Shown here one piece after another: positions 25,601 through 37,600 of a stretch of DNA of 64,000 bases (position 1 is the stretch's first letter; each line of letters begins with the position of its first letter). Position numbers and translations under genes: made by a program. Source of the stretch: Gyrodactylus bullatarudis (taxonomy: Eukaryota; Platyhelminthes; Monogenea; Gyrodactylidea; Gyrodactylidae); contig SSNU01000256.1 of the NCBI GenBank assembly GCA_012064415.1, positions 300,336 to 364,335 on the forward strand, written 5' to 3'. The notes under the pieces were generated by a model. That model was not told the origin of the DNA. It did no database searches and was given only the letters and a program-made list of their open reading frames with translations.

Positions 25601-28600
25601 CTTGATGTACAAACGATTCTGTAGATATTTTCAAAATTTTTCTATCATTAGAATGCTATGCTTCCACAATGAATGTACAATGCTACATTAAGAAGAGACT
25701 TTTACTAATACATTTTTTGAAAATTTGCTTCATAAACTATCTCTTTCCTGAAACAACAATTGCTGAATGGGGTCAAAATATGAAAAAAATATTTCCTCTC
25801 ATTTGAAAAGAAAGAAATATTGGAAAGGGCATAAATTTCATTTCGGTGAGCAGAGTGAAAAATAAGGAAAAGAAACCTATAATTAAACTTGGACAGGAGG
25901 GCATTGCAATTTCTCATGTTAGCTCACATCTCCTTCTTGTACTGGATTTTTTCTTTTTTCTTCTTTTTAATTTTGAACAAAAGCAAAGAGATATCTCATC
26001 TATGGTTTATTGAGATTACATTATTTTTCTATAGAGAAACCAGGACTATTTCTGTTCAAATATTTCAAAATGTTAACTTTATATGAACTTTGATGTCTCA
26101 CGTTCTGACTAGAACGACGGTTTCAAGTTGTGAGCTTATGAAGTCCTAGAACGAAATTTCGTGTTACTTTTCAACCCATTTATACTGAAAGCTCTATAAG
26201 AAAAATAAATATTTCAGACAAGAGTTAAGATTTTATTAATGTTACAATCTATTCTCAGAGTTATCTGAGAACAAAGGTAGAAATTCTCAAAAAAAATTCA
26301 AGGGAGCAGTTACTTGAACTCGTTAATATTATTGAGGTGGGCAAACTATCCAATACGCCATACCTAAAAAACCTAATCAATTTATTTTCTGTTTTATAAT
26401 ATCATTGGTTAGTTGTGCAAACGTTGCGAGCATAATGAATAATCAATTTTAATTTTCTTTGTATTTTTTTAGTATATATCTGGCATGTAAGAGAAAAATT
26501 TTGCAAATTATTGATTTTTAGCTAAGGTGATTTTCTGATCAAGCTTGAATAGACGATTCTAATGATATATAGAACGTATGCCGTACGGTCTTACTGATAT
26601 TTTAGATTCAGACACTAAAGTGATGAAAATATTGTACTAACTTTAACGCAAGGTAAAATATACTCGATTTTTATTTGCACAATTTTCCACGTGGTAGTCA
26701 AAGATTTCATTGAAAACAAGCCTACTGTTAATTTTGATCAGAATAAAGCTTAAAAATCAAAATTTCAAGCTCAAGGGAATTAATAAAGTCAAAGTTGCTT
26801 AACAGTAGTCTCATCAACTTTTGTTGTTGAATGAGAAAAAATTGAAACTCTAAATTTCTGAAAAAGAAAATCCAAAATCTACTCCTAATGAGTATGCCTG
26901 AAATAAGGCGCTTATTCCTCACACTTTCAGCATCCTTTATAACTTACAATTTATTTTCATTATATTATTCTTATTATTTGTATATGCAAATACGCTTTTC
27001 AAACTTAGTTTTTAATGCTTAAAATGATTTTCAGGATCACAATAAAACAAGAACGCCAAATATCGCCGACAAATTTTCAAAAGATCCACCATTTTTCGAA
27101 ATTTCATTAATATTCAAGTATTGAAAATGATTAAAAAATCGAAATTCGACTCCCATTAGAACAGATTCAGCATATTCCGTTTTCTTTTCTTATTTTGGTT
27201 CTGAAAATCAACTCTTGATTACTCTCTCACTTCAAAAATATGGGATTTTGGCGCCAAATTTTTCTTAAAAATATTTTTTCCAGAATTTTTTTGTTCAAAT
27301 CGTAAAAGTGAGCAGCATGAGTGTAATTCCAACAAATATTTAATATATTCAAGTTTTCGTAATAATCATAGATTGCCAACTTCATATCAATTGTAGTTTT
27401 ATTTTCAATCAAATATATTCGACCAATAAGTTAAGTTTACTGAAGGTGGGGATAAAAATGTGATTGGAATAGTCTATTCTAAAATTGTCAAGTGAAAGTT
27501 TTTCTCTAAAAGTCTAAAATTAGGAGCCAGGAAAAAACATGTTTGTTATCAGTGTATCCTTGATTTACAATCGCATCTGGTCTTCACAGAATTAATTAAT
27601 AGGGTTAATCACAAAGATAATTTTTAGGGGTTTCAGTAATTTCCTTAATATTCACGCAAATCTGTTTTTATTGTTCTTTTCAAACTGTATGAACGATATG
27701 AAACTTTTAGTGATAAAATAATTTTATAACGATTTAATGAAATAGAAAAAGAATACTTCCAGTCCATTTATTTTTTTCATACTCCGAGTCTATTTAGTGT
27801 TTTTTTATTTGGATTTCCCCTGAGATCTACTTCCCCTTTAGTTACTAATAGTTAAAATTTGGTTGATCAATGCAGCAATTATAATCATTTTCCTTGATTT
27901 TTGATTCTCCTAAACGAGCAGTAGCAGTAGTGCTAATGTTGCCTTTGTTTTTAAACATATAATTTATCATTTAGAATTGAACTTGAGACTTTTAATCTAT
28001 TAGTTTACCTGTTGAGTCTTTCAGTATAGGGTTATTGTTATTCATAAGACTAGTTTGATTCGTAAAAAATACATGAACGCGAGTAAATAATTAAGAATAA
28101 ATATTTTTCAAATTAATGTAAATGCATTTTATAGACGTTAATTTTCATGTCTGAAATACATTCTTTCTCAATTATTTTTCTTGTGAATTCTATCATACTA
28201 CTCGTTGTTATGATAATTATGGTTTTGGTGACCTGCTTAAGCCTTTTATTATCTCTAATTGGATGCGGAGAAGTCACACATCTGGCCATTAGAGATATAA
28301 GATCTAATTTATAAGCTAGTAAAGAAACATTCCAAACATGTATGTCAGGTATGGACGCGTTTCGTCCTTGTTGAGACTCCTTATTATACAGTAGCCGATT
28401 ATTATCAATTCTAATCGAACCAGGGTCATGAGCATTACACTACTGAACCAACTCCCCATGTCTACCATAGAACTTTACAGATTTATAGATTAGATACTCC
28501 CTTTGCACCTTTTGGGGTATGTTTTTTTTGTTTTTAAGTATTTTAGATACTTAGTGCAATTACATCATTTATTACAGGATTTATCATCCTCAATTTTATA

Positions 28601-31600
28601 ATATTCAAATACATATTCGCTTAAAATTGAGCTTGTACTTACTCACTAGTTTCTGACTATCCAGAGATAAATATTGAGTATTTAAAAAAAATAGTGATCT
28701 CTCATCTTCATGCCAACTATCTTTAGCATAGAAAGGTATGAAATTTCGTAAAACTAATAGAAACCGCCTGTAATTTTCCGAAAATTTTGTTTATTTAATA
28801 CCAGAAGCAGTAAAAGAGTTGACTCAGTCAGGTATAGTGGAATGATTTCGAAATAGCTCAAAGATTATTATTTAGACAAATTTACAGGCGGTTTGAATAT
28901 ACAGTCCTTAAATATAAAAAAGTCATTTTTAGAATTTTCAAGGCCTTAGTGTAATTATAAAAAGAAATCACAAAATTTACTAATTAAGAATAAAGTTCAA
29001 GACTTACAGTGTGATTCTCTATGGTGACATTGCTCAACTGCCATTCCCCATTGATGACGTAAAATTTTCGATCAATATGCGGTCGTCTATCAAATTAAAA
29101 AATATAGCTCCTTGAGTATTTGATTTTCAACAAGAAAATAATTATAATGATGGTAACTTTTGTCTTATCAAATTAACCTCGCCAAATATTATGTCACATC
29201 CATATTAACCCTTTCGTTGCCGAGACTATTTCACAATTTTTATAAAAACCAAAATTTAGCTATGAAGATACCAAGTTATTTGGCTAAAAATATTACCAAT
29301 GCAAGTTAACATTGTGGGCTTCAATTTAAACTTTAATTGATCCAGAAACCTATCAAGTTGGCAGAGTTATGAAGGTTCAAAAAATTGGAAAATGGTTATA
29401 TATATCCATCGGCACCGAAAGGGTTAAGACTTGTTAATAAACAATAACCAAAATTGTATCTTCAACCTTATCAGTCAACAATTCTGGATACAGTGTATTG
29501 AGGCGAAATAAATCTATAGAATCTTTTGTGTAATTTGTTTACATCGCTTTATAACCGATTTATAACAGTTTAATCTGTAACAAAGTTTATATCTATGCGA
29601 ATTAATATCGGGTAGCTATGAGAATAACATAAAAAAGATTGCTTAAAACGACTTTTGGAGATATTCAACAATCTAACTGATGATCCTTAAGGAATTTATA
29701 TTTAGTGACTTGATATATTCTCATTGAAACTTTGAATTAGGAACTTATGAGGTTCCTTGGACGTTTATGAAAAATTTAACTCGTTATAGAGTTGTTTTTA
29801 TGATCGACTGGAAATTGATAATTTCAACCGTTTTTTTAATTTTCATTATAGGAACTCTCTTTCGTTCAATAAATTTTAATTCTTAGAATAAAACCTGCAA
29901 AAATTATCTAATTCTAATATGACGAAATTTTCAAAAAAGACTAAAAATCACCTATCGACATGATAAAATTACCCTCAAATATTTTAAGCATCATTAAATT
30001 AACTCTTAAAGTCCCACAGTGATATTTCTATCATTGTCGTGAAATGACCTTGGTCCCAATTCGAAGAAGGAATTTCCTTCTCAATATTACTCAAGCAATG
30101 ATGAAAGGAATTTTCGAAGAAAGAAAAAGGGGAAGACCTCTACTCGAAGATATGTCATTTGAGGAGCCTGCATCAAAGCGCCACAAAGTCTTGTTACCTA
30201 ATGAAAGCGTTCGTTTCGATGAAATTGGCCATATATCTGCTGTTTCAACCCATAAAAGATGCCAGAATTACAAAAATCACTGCTCTTATGAATGTATCAA
30301 GTGTTGTGTTAACTTATTTTTGACTAAAGAACGTAATTGTTTCATAAATTTTCATAAAAATAATGAATAAACATCTGTAATAAACAAATGAATAAGTGTG
30401 TTGCTTTCAAGTAGTCAAACGTCAGGAGTCCCAGTGGACTATTTGTATCACGTATCATAACTTCGCCATCTTAAAAGATAGTCAAAAAATTCTTTCACTA
30501 CTTTAATCTAAACACAAAATACAGTTAGTAAACAAAATTTCAGATTTTTCCTGAGGAAAAAATGTGCCTGGGACTTAAAGGGTTAAATTTCGCTCCAAAA
30601 TATCTTTTTATGCTTTTGTAATAAGATTAAAAAATTTATGAGAACTTCCATATATAAAACTTTTTTAATGGGCCAAAAAACTGTTTTTTGAAATATAATT
30701 TGCATAAAAAGATATTTTGGAGCGAGATTTGATTGAATGATGTTTAAAATATTTGAGATTAATTTTGCAAAATTTCTTTCAAGTCTTTAACATGTATGGT
30801 ACATTTACTTACATCATTTTTATAATAACCTGACTATCATCATAGGCCCAAGATCCGAATTTCAGTACACATGACTGATCATCAAAGGGAAAATACGTTA
30901 TGTCAATTTTACATGTTGATCGAAGTTTTGCCGGCGGTGACCAAAATATCGTACCGTTATTTTCAATCATTGCATTTATCTTCATATATCCACTTTTAAA
31001 ATCATCAGCACTAGATTCGAAATGTGATATGATTTATTGTGAAAAAAAAATTTTCATAAAACCCACCTGTTATAGAGGACAATGTCTGGAAGCCACAACT
31101 TCTCACTGGGTATGCGAAGAGTTTTCAGGTTGTTGTAATCACCCGGATTCCAAACTAATCTTTCATCTGCCCATTGCTGTGTGAAATGAAATTCAACATT
31201 GTAAGAACACATTATTAGACTTTTTTGATAATCTCATTTTTTTTCATCAGGATATTTTTAAAAATCGATTGAGAAGGGACTGTTTTCACAGTTTCGGGAA
31301 AAATTGGAAACATTTAAAATTCTGATTTGTCAGGAATTTGAGATAAATCGTTGATGAAAAGTACTTATTCTAGAAGCATGGAAAGGTATTTTGACGTGAA
31401 TTTTTGGTGTGATAATATTAAAATACTTGAAGATTAAATGACTATTCTGGAAAATTTCGTTCAAGTAACCTATATAAACTAGGGTTCTTGAGATAATACA
31501 GATTCGAATTCGTCTGAAAAAATCCGAAAAGGTACTAAAAGTAAAATTATTAAAACAAGTATTAATTCAAGAGCTTATACCTTCTTCTTCTTCGCAAGAC

Positions 31601-34600
31601 CCATCTCTAAGGATTCCTAGGATCTTAATTGGACCTATCTATCATTCTTCAAGCTTTGATAACAATAGATCAAGAATTAATGATATCAACCTTTCAGAGA
31701 GATAGCTTGCTAAGACATTATAAATTTTAACTCTAGAGGAGAATTGTTATTTGATTAAAAATGTGTAGGATTCCTATACCATAAAACAAATTATTTTTTT
31801 AGACATTAAACCCGCTAGCTAAGTGTGGTCACTGGTTATTACTATATCCTTGTGAATCTAACTTGATGGAGATTGTCTTCTCACACCTAGATGTTAGAGT
31901 TCGGATAAGCAAGTGTCAATTCCATAAGAGAGTCAATTAATACTCAAATCACGGTGGCAGATGTATACGCGTTTCGTCCCTTTTAGGACTAGTCAGTACA
32001 CCATAGCCTGGATTCGAACCAAGGTCTTCAACGTTATGAGGCAACGCCTCTAACCTCTAGGCCAGAACCCCCGTTCGTCTCCTATTTCTGGTTCTCAACA
32101 CTCCCATAGTATTGACACCACCAGTATTGACACAAAGTAGAAATTACATTGTTTTTAGACATTAAACCTACTAGCTAAGAAGACCCGGGTTCGAATCCAG
32201 GCTATGGTGTACTGACGAGTCCTAATAAGGACGAAACGCGTATACATCTGCCACCGTGATTTGAGTATTATTTGACTCTCTTATGTAATTGACACTTGCT
32301 TATCCGAACTCTAACATCTAGGTGTGAGAAGACAATCTCCATCAAGTTAGATTCACAAGGATATAGTAATAACCAGTGACCACACTTAGCTAGCGGGTTT
32401 AATGTCTAAAAACAATGTAATTTCTACTTTGTGCTTATTCAAAAAAATTATTTTTTTGTTTATATCAAAAGTAAAATTCTGGGGATTCGGAAATTTTCGG
32501 AATATTTCTGAATCTGAAGAACGCTACTATAAACAATTAGAATCGTTTGATTTTTCCAAAATTTCTGGTTGAGCGGTGCTCTAATCAACATTAGACTCAG
32601 TAAAACAAATTCATTATTCAATTTTTATAGGAGGACCGTGATAAGAGTGCCTTTTTATGATTCGATATCCAAAATATTTTCAGACAATCTTGAGACCTTG
32701 ATAAAAAATGAGATTTTCGTAAAATTCATAATTTTGAGCCTAGTAGAAGTTGAGTAGTGCAGTTCACAAAGATCTAAAGATTTTGATGAACTATTATTCT
32801 AAATTGTAATAACCAACTGTATTATCGATTAGATTATTCAGTTCCATCAGGGGATACATACATATCTTAAACATTTATTCATGTCAGAATTAATTTTCCT
32901 CAGTTTATACATGTTCCCTTTTTTTGCTGTGTGTATAAAATTCAAAATCATCTGCTGAATGTTGAATGACTGAATTATCTCTGCTCAGCATGGATCTTCA
33001 ATTCCTCATAGGAATGTCTGAATATAAATCCCTAAATACTGATAATTATTCATGATCTGATTTAATGCTGTTTCCCACTAAATTCAACTAGAAATGACTA
33101 AATTCAGATATAGATGTTAACCCTTATAGTCCTAATTCGAAGAGAGTTTATTAATTTCAGGATCATAAATGAAAAAGAAGATAACTCTTATCGAGTAATC
33201 ATTGATTACTAATCAATAAAATAGAATAAATTCACAAACCATTTGGTAGACAAAAGATTGAATGCATGAAAATAAATTCTCTTGGACTTAAGGGTATGGT
33301 TCTGAGCCCATTGAACCCTTTTATACGAAGAATTGTTGAACCAATTAAAGTTATAAAATTTAAGTAATCTGATTGGTTAACATGTAATAATCCAATAGAA
33401 TTTCAGTAAAATGCAAAATTTTCTTCATTCCTATTTGCTATATATGAATGAGTGAGTGTTAACTAAAAAATGCCTTTAGAATGGCGACTATTTCATCATG
33501 AAAAATAGTAATTTTCATTAATAGTGTATTAAAACCTCTTTCTGATTGGTAAATGTACCCATAATATATGTTATGTTTTCGTTTTACAACCAAAATCACA
33601 TATTCTTTGTAAGTAGATGTCTGATAAATACAGCTCATCATTTGATAAATTATAAAAAAAGCTAAAAAATTCTGAACAAGAATTGAATTTAGAACTTACC
33701 TGTTCTATCCATACATTGATAGTAAGAACTTGGTTTACTTCATCCTGAAATGATAACAAAATTAATGAGGTAAATTAAAAAGTGAGATTTTAACATTTCT
33801 TTTTACCGTTCTATTTCTATTTACGATGTGATACAGGTGAAAGGGAGTGTATCTAAATGAGAATAGATTTCAAAAACTTTTCTAATCTTGAAATTGTCAA
33901 AACCTTCATTAGAGTACACCTCAATTTTTAAAAATATCAACACTCCTATATTCTGGGTTAGATTTTAGTAATAATTAGATACAGAGGATTTTATTATATA
34001 TCTATTCTCAGAAAATTGATAGGTGTAAATACTTGAACTGTATTCCGCCAAAAACATTGCGCGGTTGGACAGTTTTCTAACCTACATATGCTCAAATTCG
34101 TGGAAGCTTTCTTCATTCTTAAAGAAAAACCCATGTCTATGTCTATGGAATCCGATAATTAACATAATTTTATAGAGGTACAACTGTATAAGTTTTTCCG
34201 CTCAGTTTCCAGGAACTTGATAAATCGAAAATTGACTAAATTTCTAACAGTAAAATTTATTAAGAAATTGAAGCTCGATTCCTTCTCAATCCTAAGGTCA
34301 ATTAAACCAATTTGACCGCCTTCTCATTTTTAAATCAATAAAAATTTTGAAAATATGGGAATTTGGCGTCCACAATTTTCTCAAAAACTTTTATTTCCAA
34401 ACTCTTTTTCTTTTTTAACTGGTAAGAGTGAGTCGAATTATATAGCTGCAAGTTATCAGAAGCATCAACAAATACAATAAAATCAACCCCTTGTTTCCCA
34501 AGCGATGTATAAAATCATTTCAACCAATGGAAGTGCTGCAAAATTCGTATTGTGATATATCTAACCCAGCGAAAGAAAACTTATATCACTAAAATGTTTG

Positions 34601-37600
34601 TTTGTTTTCTCTAAACCTCTTTATGAGTTCAGAATCAAATATTATTCTTGATGAAGTTCGAAAATATTATCGTTCAAATAATAAAATCAGATTTCATACG
34701 ACATAGCTTAATAATTTAATTTATTCTATCGCCCATTATAATCACGATTAGATATTATAACACAATTAGAGCTTGCAAAAAGTTCTAATGAGGCAAATTC
34801 CTTATTCACTCTCTCAATGTATTATAGTATAATAAGAAAGACTGAATTGGCCTTCCTCACCTCTACAAATGGAGACTGAAAAGATTAAATACGTTTTATT
34901 CATAAAAATATATGTATGCATGTATAGTTTAAATGGTATATGTACTACTCATTGTCAGTCATCATGAGAATAGTCTGTTGATAAGAATATATAGATGGAG
35001 AAAGATTATATAATTTACTGGTCGAAATCCTCCAATAATTCCTCCGTTGGAACAATAACAATGAGGAATAAGAAGAATTGTCGATAATAACAATAATAAT
35101 AATACGTGATGAACACATAACTCCCTCATTTATAGCTAAATAATTCTCAATACAATACTACTACTTGTCCGACTGTAAAAACAGAGAGAGAGAGAGAATA
35201 AGATGAAAGACGAAAGAGACGTGATATAACGATGAGTAGTAGACTTTATCAATTCAAGGGTGGGATTCCTTCATTGATTAGGTTAAAGATTTCAAACTCG
35301 ATTATATTATCACAATCAAGTTTACACATAATGATATGATAATACTGTTTGTGCGATAAGTAATGGGACTGAATACAAAAAATGATTTCATTGAAAAAAA
35401 ACTTGAGAAAGATCAATTGGATATCAGTGAAAATAGTTTCGTGATGAATAAAGACATGTCCCGTAAAGAATTTGTTCTTTTCTAATTCCATAAGCAAAGA
35501 ATTCATCAAATTTAGAGTTGAGAAAGGGGATTTAATCCATTTTCTGCCACATCTTTTGATTTGCGAATTTCGACTTTAGGAAAAGGTTCTAGAGATTTGA
35601 AATGGGGATTATCAGACGGCGCAAGGTAAAGACCTATGTAATCACAGTGTTCCTTCTAAAATAATTTTAAATCTTTAACCTACTAGCAAAGTGTGGTCAC
35701 TGGTAATTGCTATATCCATATGAACTCTAACTCGATGGAGATTTTCTTCTCACACCTTGATGTTAGAAATTCGGATAAGCAAGTGTCAATAATAAATTAT
35801 TATTAAAATGTCACGACAAGCACAAATATTATAGAAAAGCCCTGAAGTACCGCATAAAGTTCTTTGATGAATTTGACTAAAGATGGAAAATTCTTCTGAA
35901 AACTGTCTTAAAATCATCAATGAATCTTGACTGGATTTACTTATAAGTAGTATAATTTTAATGGAAAAACTATAATAGGCTACTTTAGGCTTTTAAAGAA
36001 GCAGACTATTTTCGTAGGCGCCTATAATCTAATTTTAGTGGACTTTTTTTTGGGGCCCTAATAATAATCATAAGAGAGTCAAATAATATTCAACTCACGT
36101 TCCGTCCTTATTAGGACTCGTCACTACACCATAGCCAGGATTCGAACCCAGGTCTTCAACGCTTCTAACCAATTGGCCACAACCCCCATTCATCTCCTAT
36201 TTCTGGTTCTGGCCCACTGGTTAGAAGCGTTGCCTCACAACGTTGAAGACCTGGGTTCGAATCCTGGCTATGGTGTACTGACGAGTCCTAATAAGGACGG
36301 AACGTGAGTTGAATATTATTTGACTCTCTTATGATTATTATTGACACTTGCTTATCCGAATTTCTAACATCAAGGTGTGAGAAGAAAATCTCCATTGAGT
36401 TAGAGTTCATATGGATATAGCAATTACCAGTGACCACACTTTGCTAGTAGGTTAATTGTCTGAAAACACTGTAATTTCTACATGTTGCTAATTTTAAATC
36501 TCTTTTCCGAAATGGGGTTTCCAGTTGTTCTGAAGAGAAATGAGTCTACAGAATCTCGGATATTTTTATCCAAGAGTAAATGGATACTCTGAATACTCAT
36601 TTCTATTAACATCTAATAAGTTCAAACAAATAGCGTGATTACTTATCTTTATAATGGTACCAAATTTGTTCATATTAGTTTTGGAGAATAAAATTTTTGT
36701 TCAAGTTGTAGTCCCATTACTTATTGAACAACCTAATATATTAGGGGGATACGAATTCTTACAACTTTTTTCGGATATTTGCTAATTCGGTAGAGAATTT
36801 TGAGAAAAAATCCTTTTGATTTGAATATTTTGAAGCAAGTTTTGATATACAAAATCTCATTTGAAAATTACTTTTTTTAAATCTTCGCCAAAAAATTTTC
36901 AATGAATTTTACTACGAGAAGATGAAATTGAGGTTTATAGGGTTTATAGTAAAAAATGAGTCTTGACCACTAAATTCAATTTCCAGCTAAGCAAAAATAG
37001 ACCTATTTTATCTAACTTCTTCAGACATTTTCAAGCTTAACTTAAAGTACTGATAATATTTCTGGATCAGATTAAATGTCTTAATCGTTTCGTGAGATTC
37101 GCCCTAAATTATTCTAAGTCGAAATCCTCAGTTATTACGCAGGTCTGAACAATATTCTATAATCTATTTTATAATTCGCGCTAAAATAATCTCAAGAATA
37201 CCAAGAGATATCTAAACTTGGATAAAATAATCAAGATTAGTAAAATTTTGTTTTCATCTACTTAATAGTAGATGGGAAATTCAATAGAAAATCGACTTGC
37301 TTAAATGGGATCAAAAGAATCCCTATTGAATAGAATGTTGAGTATTTTCCTATCGTCTCAATAGGGTTAAAAGATGTAGAGCAGTTCTCTATTGTTTTTA
37401 AAAATCATAATATTTTTCAAATTGCCGCCCGATTTCAAATGTAATTTTTACTACATGATCAATTTTATATTGAATGTAGTTAATGGACCTTAGAATGCCC
37501 AAAATCGATTTCATATGATTTCTCTTTCTAGTCCAGATAAATCGAGTTACTTTAGGGAGTATAGAAGATGAATTATGATTCTGGACCCTCGATGAAGGAT

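Noticed and set aside
36208..36272. A functional tRNA gene
   Set aside because: The head looks tRNA-like with A and B boxes, but it lacks a convincing acceptor stem and runs directly into the hammerhead and SINE tail; it is a SINE promoter, not a tRNA gene.
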